DNA from: Lentisphaeria bacterium | GTDB taxonomy: Bacteria > Verrucomicrobiota > Lentisphaeria > Oligosphaerales > Oligosphaeraceae | Length of the DNA stretch: 15,817 nt | Direction of reading: 5' to 3' | Assembly (NCBI GenBank): GCA_016287975.1 | Contig: JAEEXV010000018.1 | Location: 1 to 15,817, forward strand | In this document: positions 7,251 to 15,612 of the stretch, piece by piece | How the letters are laid out: the number at the start of each line of letters is the position of its first letter | Position numbering within the stretch: the stretch's first letter is position 1 | Made by a program: the position numbers and the translations under genes | The notes under the pieces: generated by a model | What the model saw: only the letters and a program-made list of their open reading frames with translations | What the model was told of the DNA's origin: nothing | Databases searched by the model: none

Positions 7251-8678
7251 ATGTTCAAGCATCTCTTCTTCGACGACCAGCGGCTGTATGTGCGCGAAAA
7301 CCTGCGCCGCGTCCATGGCCAGCCAGCCATGGTCGGCTGCTACCAGAACCACGACGTCCATGTATTCTACGGCTGGAGCTGGGCCGTCATGGACGCGGAG
7401 GGCCGCACGCATCTGTTCTACCAGGGGCAGAGGGATTTCAATGTCCAGGACAATATCAGCTATCTGGCCGCCATCAGTGACAACGGAATCGATTTCCAGC
7501 CGCGATGCACGGCGGCCGAGGCTGGGATCCACGGAGACTTCCCGCACGCCGTCCTGCCGACCTCGCGGGGGGTGGCCTCGGAAATCGGCGCCATCCTGGC
7601 GGATCCCGTCGCGCCGCAGGAGGAGCGCTACAAGATGCTCTTCACGGACAACTCCCACCTGAAATCAGGATACATCGAAGACTACGTGCTGGCCTCCCAG
7701 GATTTGATCCATTGGCGCAAGGTCATCGGCAGCAGTTGGAATCCCTACGGAACCGAGCCCGTCCTCGGCGGCTTCCACAATCCCGTCACGCAATGCACCA
7801 CGATCCTCACGCGCCCATGCTGGGGGCAGCGGCGCGTGGCGTGGACCGACACGCGGGACTGGCGCCACTACACCCCTGCGCAACTCTGCCTCCAGTGCGA
7901 CCCCCTCGACGAACCGCTGGCGGAGTTGTACGGCATGCCCGCCATCGCCCATGACGGCTGGTTCATCGGCTTCCCGCACATCTTCGCCCGCCACCCCCAG
8001 GCGCGCGTCAACAAATTCCGCCCAGGCACCATGCACTTCGAACTGGCCTATTCCCTGAACGGACACAACTGGTGGCGTTTCCTGCGAACCCCCTTCATCC
8101 CGCTCGACCATCCCGACATCGCCAGGCACTTCGGACGCCCCGCGGGAATGGTCTCGGCGGGCGCGCCGATTCGGCAGCCAGACGGCGGCCATCTCTTCTA
8201 CTGCACCGTCAATACGCACGAACACGGCACCCATGACAGCGGTCTTTCGATCGACGACATGGGCATCTGCATCTTCCGCCTTCGCCCCGATGGCTTCGCG
8301 GGACTCGAGACCGACGATGCGCGCCAGGAATCACGCCTGGCCACGCGGTCGCTGGTCTGGCAGGGCAGGCAGGGCCCCGTCGTCAACCTGGTGGCCTCGC
8401 ATGCCACCTGCGCATTGTACAACATCGACAACGACCAGCCCCTGGAGGGCTTCTCACACCAGGACTGCGAGCCGTTCAGCGGTGACAACGCCGCCTGGAT
8501 CCCCTCCTGGCGCGGCGGCAGCCCCGAAGCCTGGATCGGCCGCGAAATCGTCATCGAACTCCGCTTCCAGGGCACGCTCTTTTCGCTTGCCTACGACGGC
8601 GTCCCGATGGTCGGCTCGGACTCCTTCCGCTTCCACCACAACGGCGGGCAACTGCCGCCCATCCGCCCTGGCTTCTGA
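7251..8678 (+). CDS. Five-bladed beta-propeller glycosidase-like protein (GH32/GH43-type fold)
   Basis: A 475-residue protein with no signal peptide. Repeated blade-like strand patterns (YGWSWAVMDAEGRTHLFYQ, YKMLFTDNSH, YVLASQDLIHWRKV, MHFELAYSLNGHNWWRF, GGHLFYCTVN) are typical of five-bladed propellers that hydrolyse or phosphorolyse glycosides. Residues about 375-475 form a C-terminal beta-sandwich-like segment, with ALYNIDNDQPLEGF and IGREIVIELRF, as in some GH32-like proteins. I cannot place it in a numbered family or point to the acid pair. It begins 18 bp after the esterase with little Shine-Dalgarno match. Its 3' third is also open in a second frame, which makes the next gene appear longer than it is. 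Role inferred: cleavage of a non-rhamnose linkage in the same glycan. Confidence 0.6.
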   Translation: MFKHLFFDDQRLYVRENLRRVHGQPAMVGCYQNHDVHVFYGWSWAVMDAEGRTHLFYQGQRDFNVQDNISYLAAISDNGIDFQPRCTAAEAGIHGDFPHAVLPTSRGVASEIGAILADPVAPQEERYKMLFTDNSHLKSGYIEDYVLASQDLIHWRKVIGSSWNPYGTEPVLGGFHNPVTQCTTILTRPCWGQRRVAWTDTRDWRHYTPAQLCLQCDPLDEPLAELYGMPAIAHDGWFIGFPHIFARHPQARVNKFRPGTMHFELAYSLNGHNWWRFLRTPFIPLDHPDIARHFGRPAGMVSAGAPIRQPDGGHLFYCTVNTHEHGTHDSGLSIDDMGICIFRLRPDGFAGLETDDARQESRLATRSLVWQGRQGPVVNLVASHATCALYNIDNDQPLEGFSHQDCEPFSGDNAAWIPSWRGGSPEAWIGREIVIELRFQGTLFSLAYDGVPMVGSDSFRFHHNGGQLPPIRPGF

Positions 8679-8727
8679 TTCCAAATGGTTCTGGCCCCCC
8701 GCGATTTTTGAAGAAGGCTTACAAGTT

Positions 8728-8754
8728 TTCCGAATCTTCCGAGTCTTCCGGATT
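8728..8754. repeat. Three tandem 9-mers in the gap before the first rhamnosidase gene
   Basis: Units TTCCGAATC, TTCCGAGTC and TTCCGGATT follow one another in the 163-bp gap 8679-8841. The gap also holds three of the eight CCGG sites in the window (8748, 8784, 8796), so its composition differs from the flanking genes. No clear promoter pair or terminator is seen in it. A small mobile repeat or an operator cluster are both possible. Confidence 0.6.
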
Positions 8755-8841
8755 ATCCAGGCACCGCATTTACCCCGCGTGTGCCGGCGGTCCCTCCGGA
8801 ATGCCCTCGCCGATGCGCCCACCAAACCCCATTTCCCCGCC

Positions 8842-11418
8842 ATGCTGACCATCTCCGCATTTTCCCTGGACTTCCAGCGCCTCACCGACCAGGCGCGCAC
8901 CCACTTCTGCGCCACCGCCGCGCCAGTCTTCTCCTGGATTCTCAACGGCAGCGAACAGGGGGACGGGCAGGCGTCCTTCCGCCTGGCATTCCGCTGCCCT
9001 GGCACGCGTTTCCGCTTCCACACGCCTGAAATCGCCTCAGCGGAGCAGCGCTACCGCTACGACGGCCCCGCGCTTCCCGCAGGACAGCGGATCGAGGTCG
9101 AACTGGAGGCCACGGCCCGCAAATCGGGGACGGCCCGCATCTCATCCTGGTTCTTCCTGGCCGACGCGGGGGAATGGCGCGCGCCCTGGATCGCCTCCGC
9201 CCTGGATTTGCCTCTCGACCGCCCGCGCTATTTCCGCAGGCCCTTCCGCATCCGCAGGCGCCTCCGCCGCGCGGAGTTGTACGCCTGCGGCCTCGGATAC
9301 CAGCGGGTCTGCCTGGACGGAAAGGCATTGGAAGGCAACCGCCCCCTGGATCCGCCCTTCACGGACTATTCCAGGCGCTGCCAGTACATCCTCTACCCCG
9401 ACCTGCACGAATTCCTGGAGACGGGGGAGCATTGCCTGGGCGTCATGGTCGGGCTGGGCTGGCGCGACAACGCCTGCGTCTCCAGCACCAACTTCAAGAA
9501 CGACCACGACGACTACTCGCGGGTGCCCTTCCGAGGCGAGCCCTGCCTGACCGCCGCACTCCACCTCGTCTATGAACGCGGCGGCGAGGAATGGCTCTTC
9601 ACCGACGGGACGTGGGAGTGCGGCGCGGGCGCCCTCGTCGGCGCCGACGTCTTCAACGGCTGCACCTACGACGCGCGCCTGGAGAACCCCGCCTGGTGCA
9701 CGGCCGGCTTCGCGGGCTACGTCCCCGCGAAACTCCACCCTGGCCCTGGCGGCAAAATGGAGCCGATGGTGCTGTCCCCCGTCTGCGAAGCCCCTGCCGT
9801 CGCCCCCGTCGCCCAGTGGCAAAAGGACGGAAAGTGGTTCTACGACTTCGGCGTGAACCTGGCGGGCGTCCTCTCCGTCACCCTCCCCCGCGGCCTCCGC
9901 GAAGGCCAGCGCGTCATCCTGCGCCACAGCGAGGAGCTCACCGCTGACGGCGACCTCTTCACCGCCCCCCTGCGCTCCGCCAGGGCCACCGACACCTACA
10001 TCGCGGGCGGGGGGGAATGCGGCGGCACCGCCTTCGTCCCCTCCTTCACCTACCATGGCTTCCGCTATGCCAGCGTGGAATGCCCCCAGGGCGTCATGCT
10101 GGAGGAGCCGCCCCTGGCCATACCGCTGCGGAACCCCCTCGACAAGGACAGCGGCTTCCGCTGCGGCGACCCCATGGCCAACGCCGTCGCCGACGCCTGC
10201 CTCCAGACCGAACGCTCCAACCTCCACAGCCTCCTCACCGACTGCCCCCAGCGCAATGAACGAATGGGCTGGATGAACGACGCCACCGTCCGCTTCGAAT
10301 CCTTCCCCTACGCCTTCGAGGCAAACCAGATCTTCCGCAAAGTCACCCGCGACCTCATGGACGAGCAGAGCGCGGAGGGCGGCATCACCTGCACCGCCCC
10401 CTACATCTGGGGATACCGCCCCGCCGACCCCGTCTCATCCTCCTTCCTCATCGCGGGCTGGCAGAACTACCTCTTCGACGGCGACGACACCATCCTCCGC
10501 GAGGCCTATCCCGCCTACCAAGCCTGGGTCCGCTGCCTCCGCGCCCATCGGGACGCCGACGGGACGGTCAACTACAGCCACTGGGGCGACTGGGCGGCGC
10601 CCGCCTACGCCTGCAAGAGCCAGGAGGATCCGCACTCCGCGGTCACCCCGCCGCTGCTGGTCTCCACGGGCTTCCTCTACTACGACTGCAAACTGCTTGC
10701 CAGGATGGCGGCCGTGCTGGGAAGGCGCGCCGACGTCCGACGCTATGAAGCGGAGGCGCAGGAGACCGCCGAGGCCATTCTCGCCAAGTGGTACGACCCC
10801 GCGGCCAAGACCTTCGGCGGCGGCTCGCAGGGCTCCCAGGCCCTGATGCTCTGGCTCGGGCTCTTCCCCGAGGACGCGGCCCAAACGGCCGCCGACGCCC
10901 TGGCCAGGGAACTGCGCGAAAGCGGCTACCGCTTCACCACTGGCAACCTCTGCACGCGGTATCTCTGCGAAATGCTCATCCGCCATGGCCATGAAGACGA
11001 CGCCTGGGCCATCCTCACCAAGCAGGACTATCCCTCCTTCGGATACATGTTCCAGCAGGAGGCGACCACCATCTGGGAGCGCTACGAGCAGAAGGCCAAC
11101 GGCGGCATGAACTCCCACAACCATCCCATGTACGGCGCCATCTCGTATGTCCTCTACGCCTGCCTCGCGGGCATCCGCCCCAGGATTGCGGAACGCCGCG
11201 TGGACATCGAGCCGCATTTCCCCGCCAGGCTGCAAAGCCTGCAGGCCAAGGTCGAGACCGCCATGGGCGCCGTCGCCGTCCACTGGTTCCGACGCTACGG
11301 CGTCCTCAACCTGCATGTGACCGTCCCCTTCGGACTGGTCGCGGAGGTCTCCTTCGACGGCAAGACGACCGCCTGCCCCGCGGGGTTCCACACCTTCGCC
11401 AGGCAGGAGGAAGAGTAG
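8842..11418 (+). CDS. GH78 family alpha-L-rhamnosidase, divergent motif
   Basis: An 858-residue protein. The frame is open back to 8233, but that part overlaps the preceding gene; the first Met after that gene is at 8842, in the C-rich pre-ATG context common here (no Shine-Dalgarno). Order of parts: short N-terminal segment (to ~110), rhamnosidase beta-sandwich with RRPFRIRRRLRRAELYACGLGY (~115-300), concanavalin-like domain with FYDFGVNLAG (~330-440), six-hairpin barrel (~450-770), C-terminal beta domain. The catalytic-site motif reads D467-C-P-Q-R-N-E473-R-M-G-W-M-N-D480, where the family normally has R-D-E-R-x-G-W-x-G-D. The likely acid E473 is kept, and the likely base is E746 in TTIWERYE. 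It hydrolyses terminal alpha-L-rhamnose in the family; the N472 and N479 changes may alter specificity. It lacks the N-terminal LRVEYLxNPLG domain found in its neighbour. No signal peptide, so cytoplasmic. Confidence 0.88.
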   Translation: MLTISAFSLDFQRLTDQARTHFCATAAPVFSWILNGSEQGDGQASFRLAFRCPGTRFRFHTPEIASAEQRYRYDGPALPAGQRIEVELEATARKSGTARISSWFFLADAGEWRAPWIASALDLPLDRPRYFRRPFRIRRRLRRAELYACGLGYQRVCLDGKALEGNRPLDPPFTDYSRRCQYILYPDLHEFLETGEHCLGVMVGLGWRDNACVSSTNFKNDHDDYSRVPFRGEPCLTAALHLVYERGGEEWLFTDGTWECGAGALVGADVFNGCTYDARLENPAWCTAGFAGYVPAKLHPGPGGKMEPMVLSPVCEAPAVAPVAQWQKDGKWFYDFGVNLAGVLSVTLPRGLREGQRVILRHSEELTADGDLFTAPLRSARATDTYIAGGGECGGTAFVPSFTYHGFRYASVECPQGVMLEEPPLAIPLRNPLDKDSGFRCGDPMANAVADACLQTERSNLHSLLTDCPQRNERMGWMNDATVRFESFPYAFEANQIFRKVTRDLMDEQSAEGGITCTAPYIWGYRPADPVSSSFLIAGWQNYLFDGDDTILREAYPAYQAWVRCLRAHRDADGTVNYSHWGDWAAPAYACKSQEDPHSAVTPPLLVSTGFLYYDCKLLARMAAVLGRRADVRRYEAEAQETAEAILAKWYDPAAKTFGGGSQGSQALMLWLGLFPEDAAQTAADALARELRESGYRFTTGNLCTRYLCEMLIRHGHEDDAWAILTKQDYPSFGYMFQQEATTIWERYEQKANGGMNSHNHPMYGAISYVLYACLAGIRPRIAERRVDIEPHFPARLQSLQAKVETAMGAVAVHWFRRYGVLNLHVTVPFGLVAEVSFDGKTTACPAGFHTFARQEEE

Positions 11419-11505
11419 CGAACCGCCACCAAGCCGATCCACGCTTCAGCCACGATGTTTCCCCACACCAGCGCCAGACCATCGTCCGAACCCCGTTCCT
11501 GAAAC

Positions 11506-11511
11506 TATATT
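11506..11511 (+). promoter_or_regulatory. -10-like TATATT upstream of the second rhamnosidase gene
   Basis: TATATT stands out in an otherwise GC-rich 148-bp gap. It would place a transcript start near 11518, making the upstream ATG at 11516 unsuitable and favouring the start at 11567. No good -35 is seen 15-18 bases upstream. Confidence 0.3.
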
Positions 11512-11566
11512 TCGCATGGTGACCGCCGCCCTTTCCCCCACCATCCATCTCGTCGAACAGCCTCCC

Positions 11567-14164
11567 ATGTCCCACCCACACTTCCACGGCCCCGTCCAGC
11601 TCCGCGTCGAATATCTGCAGAATCCCCTCGGCATGGACGAGCCGCGACCGCGTTTCAGCTACCGCCTGGTCGGCGTGCCATCCCAGCGCGCGCGGCGCAT
11701 CCAGGTGCGTGAGGCGGGCGGCGCGCTCGCCTGGGACAGCGGCTGGATCGAGGACGCGCTGAGCCAGCAGATCGAATACGACGGCGACGCCCTCCGCCCC
11801 TTCACCCGCTACGAATGGCGCGTCCAGGTCAAGGACGGCGCGGGCAGAATCGGCGCCTGGAGCGAGGAGGAGGCCTGGTTCGAGACTGGCTTCCTCGGCA
11901 CGCCCTGGGCCGACAGCGCCTGGACCGCGGGCACGCCTGGGCCGTCCGCCTCCTTCCCCCCGCAGATCTTCCGCCGCCGCTTCACCCTGCCCCGCCGCAA
12001 GGTCCGCGCCGCCCGCCTCTACGCCACCGCCCTCGGCGTCTACCAGGTCGAACTCAACGACCAGGTCGTGGGCGACGACGTCCTCGCCCCTGGCTGGACC
12101 GACTATTTCCACCGCGTGCAATACCAGGCCTACGACGTCACGGCCCTCCTCAAGCCAGGCGAGAACTCCCTCTATCTCACCCTCGCCGCAGGCTGGCACC
12201 ACGGCCGCAACACCCAGATCTGGACCGTCGGCACCGCCTACCGCCACGACGCCATGTTCCGCTGCGAACTCCATCTCCATTTCGCCGACGGAACCCGCCA
12301 GGTCATCGGCTCAGGCCCCGACTTCAACCGCCTCGAACCCGCCTGCGGCCCCATCCGCAAAAGCGAACTCTACGACGGCGAGGCCTACGAGGCCTGGCGC
12401 ACCCGCAAGTGGTACGAGGCCGTCGCACACTTCACCCCCGCCCGCGCCACCGACGCGGACGTCGCCATCACCTGGAACTCTGGCGCGCCCGTGCGCCGCC
12501 TCCAGACGCGCCCCCCCGTCGCCGTCGCCCGACGGCCAGGCGGCGTCTGGATCGTCGACTTCGGCCAGAACCTCACGGGCCGCGAACGCTTCACCGTCCA
12601 CGGCCCCTGCCGCGGAGCCACCATCGTCGTCAGGCACGGCGAAATGCTCAACCCCGACGGCTCCCTCTACACCGCCAACCTGCGCTCCGCCGACGCCACC
12701 ACCCGCTACACCTGCGGCGACGACGCCGAGGAGACCTATGAACCCGTCTTCGCCTTCTACGGCTTCCGATACCTCGAAATCTCTGGCTGGCCAGGACGCC
12801 TCCGCAAGCGCGACATCGCCGCCGTCGTCCTCTCCACCGACCTGCCCCGCACGGGCCTCTTCCAGTGCTCCGAGCCGCTCCTGAACCGCCTCTTCGAGAA
12901 CACGGGCTGGGGCCTCCGCTCCAACTTCCTCGACATCCCCACCGACTGCCCGCAGCGGGACGAGCGCCTCGGCTGGACTGGCGACACCCAGGTCTTCTGC
13001 AACACCGCCACCTTCTGCGTCCACGCCCCCGCCTTCTACACCAAGTGGGTCACCGACCTCAATCTCTGCCAGAAGGACAACGGCGCCTACCCCGCCGTCA
13101 GCCCCTGCCCCGAACCCTCCTCGGCCATCCACCCCCCCGCCGCAGGCTGGAGCGACGCAGGCCTCGTCGTCCCCTGGAACCTCTATTGCAAATACGGCGA
13201 CCGACGCATTCTCGAACGCCACTTCGACCAGATGCGCGCCTACCTCGCCTGCGTCCGCGGCTCCAACGGCGGCCGACTCCCCGTCGAGACCGCCCACTAC
13301 GGCGACTGGCTGAACCTCGACGCCCCCACCTCCAAGCCCCTCATCGCCACCGCCTATCTCGCAGGAATGTACCAGCTCCTCGCCCGCATCGCCGACGCCA
13401 TCGGCCGCCATGCCGAAGCCGGCGACGCCCGCCGCCACGCCGCCGAGGTCCGCGACGCCTTCCGCAAATGCTTCACCGACCGCGACGGCCTCACCGAGGC
13501 CACCCAGACCGCCGCCCTCCTCGCCCTTCATTTCGACCTGCTCCCCGCGCGCCTCGTGCCCAAGGTCGTCGCCGCCCTCGTCCACGACATCCGCGACAAC
13601 CGCAGCCTGCACCTCTCCACGGGCTTCCTGGGCACCCCCCTGCTCCTCCCCGTCCTCGCCCGCCACGGCCATGTCGATTTGGCCTACGACCTCCTGCTCC
13701 AGACCACCTACCCAGGCTGGCTCTACCCCGTCACCCAGGGCGCCACCACCATGTGGGAACGCTGGAACAGCTTCACCCTCGACGGCGGCTTCGGCGACCT
13801 CCACATGAACTCCTTCAACCACTACGCATACGGCGCCGTCGCCGAATGGTTCTTCGAAACCATCGCGGGAATCTCCGCCCCCGTCGACGCCTACCATCAC
13901 TTCACCCTCGCCCCGCAGCCAGGGCGCCGCCTCGAACACGCACAGGCCGTCTTCCTCTCCCCCTACGGCCCCATCTCCTCCGCCTGGCGACGCGTCAAAG
14001 ACCGCCTCCAATGGGACTTCTCCGTCCCCGACAACACCACCGCCGCCATCGTCCTGCCAGGCACCCCCGACCGCCCCCTTCCCAAAGGCATCACCTCCCG
14101 CAACGGCACCGTCACCGCCACCCCCGGAGACTACTCCATCACCCTCTTTCCCCCAGAAAAATAA
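11567..14164 (+). CDS. GH78 family alpha-L-rhamnosidase, canonical motif
   Basis: An 865-residue protein from 11567. An in-frame ATG at 11516 would add 17 unconserved residues; the later one lies ten residues before the usual GH78 opening (QLRVEYLQNPLG). Layout: N-terminal fibronectin-like domain (~5-105), rhamnosidase N-terminal beta-sandwich (~120-300), concanavalin-like domain with IVDFGQNLTGRE (~310-420), (alpha/alpha)6 barrel (~430-745), C-terminal beta domain (~750-860). The active-site motif is D460-C-P-Q-R-D-E466-R-L-G-W-T-G-D473, with E466 the likely general acid and E731 in TTMWERW the likely base. Length is ordinary for the family. Reaction: release of alpha-L-rhamnose. No signal peptide is visible, so it probably acts on imported oligosaccharides. 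Codons are almost uniformly C-ending, which leaves long open frames on the opposite strand. The stop codon lies inside a short hairpin. Confidence 0.95.
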   Translation: MSHPHFHGPVQLRVEYLQNPLGMDEPRPRFSYRLVGVPSQRARRIQVREAGGALAWDSGWIEDALSQQIEYDGDALRPFTRYEWRVQVKDGAGRIGAWSEEEAWFETGFLGTPWADSAWTAGTPGPSASFPPQIFRRRFTLPRRKVRAARLYATALGVYQVELNDQVVGDDVLAPGWTDYFHRVQYQAYDVTALLKPGENSLYLTLAAGWHHGRNTQIWTVGTAYRHDAMFRCELHLHFADGTRQVIGSGPDFNRLEPACGPIRKSELYDGEAYEAWRTRKWYEAVAHFTPARATDADVAITWNSGAPVRRLQTRPPVAVARRPGGVWIVDFGQNLTGRERFTVHGPCRGATIVVRHGEMLNPDGSLYTANLRSADATTRYTCGDDAEETYEPVFAFYGFRYLEISGWPGRLRKRDIAAVVLSTDLPRTGLFQCSEPLLNRLFENTGWGLRSNFLDIPTDCPQRDERLGWTGDTQVFCNTATFCVHAPAFYTKWVTDLNLCQKDNGAYPAVSPCPEPSSAIHPPAAGWSDAGLVVPWNLYCKYGDRRILERHFDQMRAYLACVRGSNGGRLPVETAHYGDWLNLDAPTSKPLIATAYLAGMYQLLARIADAIGRHAEAGDARRHAAEVRDAFRKCFTDRDGLTEATQTAALLALHFDLLPARLVPKVVAALVHDIRDNRSLHLSTGFLGTPLLLPVLARHGHVDLAYDLLLQTTYPGWLYPVTQGATTMWERWNSFTLDGGFGDLHMNSFNHYAYGAVAEWFFETIAGISAPVDAYHHFTLAPQPGRRLEHAQAVFLSPYGPISSAWRRVKDRLQWDFSVPDNTTAAIVLPGTPDRPLPKGITSRNGTVTATPGDYSITLFPPEK

Positions 14165-14179
14165 GCAATCCGCTTATTT
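14159..14179 (+). terminator. Hairpin spanning the rhamnosidase stop codon
   Basis: AAATAAGC (14159-14166) and GCTTATTT (14172-14179) form a perfect 8-bp stem around a 5-base loop. The stem contains the TAA stop. It is AT-rich and ends in only three T, so a terminator is possible but weak. It could also be an operator for the next promoter. Confidence 0.4.
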
Positions 14180-14185
14180 CTGCAA

Positions 14186-14213
14186 TTGTAATTATCGTTT
14201 CGCGCATTATCTT
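14186..14213 (+). promoter_or_regulatory. Candidate promoter for the oxidoreductase gene
   Basis: TTGTAA (14186-14191) and TATCTT (14208-14213) are 16 bases apart, each matching four of six bases of the sigma-70 consensus, in an AT-rich patch of a GC-rich genome. The predicted start near 14220 gives a leader of about 150 bases. No other good pair was seen in this 207-bp gap. Confidence 0.4.
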
Positions 14214-14244
14214 ATGTGCGACCCCATCGGCGGCGGGTTCCGTG

Positions 14245-14261
14245 CCAGGCCATTGGCCTGG
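14245..14261. promoter_or_regulatory. Perfect 17-bp palindrome, candidate operator
   Basis: CCAGGCCA and TGGCCTGG flank one central T, a perfect inverted repeat in the gap before the oxidoreductase. Size and symmetry fit the site of a dimeric regulator such as a LacI-type repressor. It would sit about 25-41 bases past the predicted transcript start, where binding would block the polymerase. The alternative is a leader hairpin. No regulator gene is in the window. Confidence 0.4.
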
Positions 14262-14371
14262 AAGCGCCCATTGCCCCGCCAGGATAGCCTGTCGGCCCCC
14301 GCCGCCCACCCTTGACCGTCTCCGCAAACTGCATCTCGCCGTCATCACCGCATAATCCAAGAGGAATCCCC

Positions 14372-15604
14372 ATGGGCATCAAACTCGGCCTCGTCGGCCT
14401 CGGCATGTTCGGCTCCCAGTTCGCCAAACTCTTCAAATCCCACCCGCTCGTCGACAAGATCGCCCTCTGCGACTGCGAGCCCGCCAAGATCCGAAAGTTC
14501 CTTGACGACCCGTTCATGGCCCCCAAGGTCAGTCCCCGCGACTGCTACGAGACCCTCGACGACCTCTGCAGGTCCGACGTCGACGCCGTCGTCGTCATCA
14601 CCCAGCCTTGGCTCCACGCCCCGCAGTGCCTCCAGGTCCTGAACGCAGGCAAGCACGTCTACAGCGCGGTGCCGCTGATCTCCCTCCCCGACGACGCCGA
14701 GGTCCTCGACTGGGGCTGCCGCATCGCCGAGGCCGTCAAGCGCAGCGGCCGCCAGTACATGCTGGGCGAGACCACCGTCTACCGCCCCCAGACGATGCTC
14801 TGCGCCCGCCTCGCCGCCGAAGGGCGCTTCGGCGAGTTCGTCTATGCGGAGGGCGAATACGTCCACGACCTCGACAACCCTGGCTGCAACCTGCGCCGAG
14901 TCCAGGAGGGCCGCACCACTGGCAAGGTCGGCGAGCAGCACGAGGCGCTGATGGCGCCCTACCGCGCGCGCGGCCTCAAGAGCACGCCGATGAACTACCC
15001 GACCCACTCCGTCTCAGGCCCCATCCACGTCATGAAGACGCGCGCGCTCTCGGTCAGCGCCATCGGCACCCCCAACACCAACCGCGACCCCTTCTTCGCC
15101 GACTACGACTACTCCGACATCACCGCCTTCTACCGCCTCGCCAACGGCGCCTCCCTCCGCATCTGCGAGTTCCGCGAAGTCGCCGCACGCTCCTTCGACA
15201 TCCTCAACAGCGAGACCTTCCGAATCTTCGGCAAGAACGGCTCCTTCACCCGCAACCACACCTTCCTCCACAACCGCGACGTCCCAGGCGAAGAAGTCGT
15301 CTGGCAGGAACAGGACTACACCGACGCCGAAATGCGGGACAAACTCCCGCCAGAGGTCGAGATGGCCTTCCGAAAACTCTACGACCCGAACGCCAGCGAC
15401 GACGACTTCCAAACCGACTTCCAGCCCCAGGGGCACGGCGGCAGCCACCCATATCTCGTCCACAACTTCGTCAAGATGGTCGCCGAGGACGGCCCATCCC
15501 CCATCCCCATCGAGGAGGCCCTCCACTACATGGCCATGGGCGCCGCCGCCGCCCGCTCCGCCCGCAGGGACGGCGAAATAACTCCAGTCGAACAGTTCAA
15601 TTGA
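14372..15604 (+). CDS. Gfo/Idh/MocA family oxidoreductase
   Basis: A 410-residue protein. The frame is open from 14312, but the ATG at 14372 has a strong ribosome site (AGAGGA just upstream) and begins right before the Rossmann motif G9-L-G11-M-F-G14, so it is the start. Residues ~1-125 form the NAD(P)-binding domain, ~130-370 the substrate-binding alpha/beta domain with GRFGEFVYAEGEY. Where most relatives carry the catalytic-type E-K-P after a GKHV segment, this one has A99-V100-P101, so the usual lysine is absent. The stretch PMNYPTHSVSGPIHV holds the candidate active-site histidine. The family oxidises or reduces sugars and sugar derivatives; the missing lysine suggests a variant mechanism or a subfamily with different chemistry. 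It probably acts on a sugar released by the enzymes upstream. The next start codon is nine bases after its stop, so the two are likely co-transcribed. Confidence 0.92.
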   Translation: MGIKLGLVGLGMFGSQFAKLFKSHPLVDKIALCDCEPAKIRKFLDDPFMAPKVSPRDCYETLDDLCRSDVDAVVVITQPWLHAPQCLQVLNAGKHVYSAVPLISLPDDAEVLDWGCRIAEAVKRSGRQYMLGETTVYRPQTMLCARLAAEGRFGEFVYAEGEYVHDLDNPGCNLRRVQEGRTTGKVGEQHEALMAPYRARGLKSTPMNYPTHSVSGPIHVMKTRALSVSAIGTPNTNRDPFFADYDYSDITAFYRLANGASLRICEFREVAARSFDILNSETFRIFGKNGSFTRNHTFLHNRDVPGEEVVWQEQDYTDAEMRDKLPPEVEMAFRKLYDPNASDDDFQTDFQPQGHGGSHPYLVHNFVKMVAEDGPSPIPIEEALHYMAMGAAAARSARRDGEITPVEQFN

Positions 15605-15612
15605 ATCCCACC

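Noticed and set aside
6153..7658. 501-codon open frame on the - strand
   Set aside because: Spans two well-supported sense genes and has the low-complexity composition of an antisense shadow.
8233..8841. N-terminal extension of the first rhamnosidase gene by 203 codons
   Set aside because: It overlaps the end of the propeller gene in another frame, then crosses a non-coding-looking gap; the Ser/Arg/Ala-rich product has no domain character.
11516..11566. Upstream ATG adding 17 residues to the second rhamnosidase
   Set aside because: It lies five bases after a -10-like box, and the added residues precede the usual GH78 N-terminus; the ATG at 11567 fits better.
12311..14011. 566-codon open frame on the - strand opposite the second rhamnosidase gene
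   Set aside because: It mirrors C-ending codons of the sense gene and yields a Gly/Val/Ala/Glu-rich product with no recognisable motifs; the sense gene is clearly GH78.
14214..14315. 33-codon small open frame in the oxidoreductase leader
   Set aside because: No ribosome site, it lies across the palindrome, and its composition is that of non-coding DNA.
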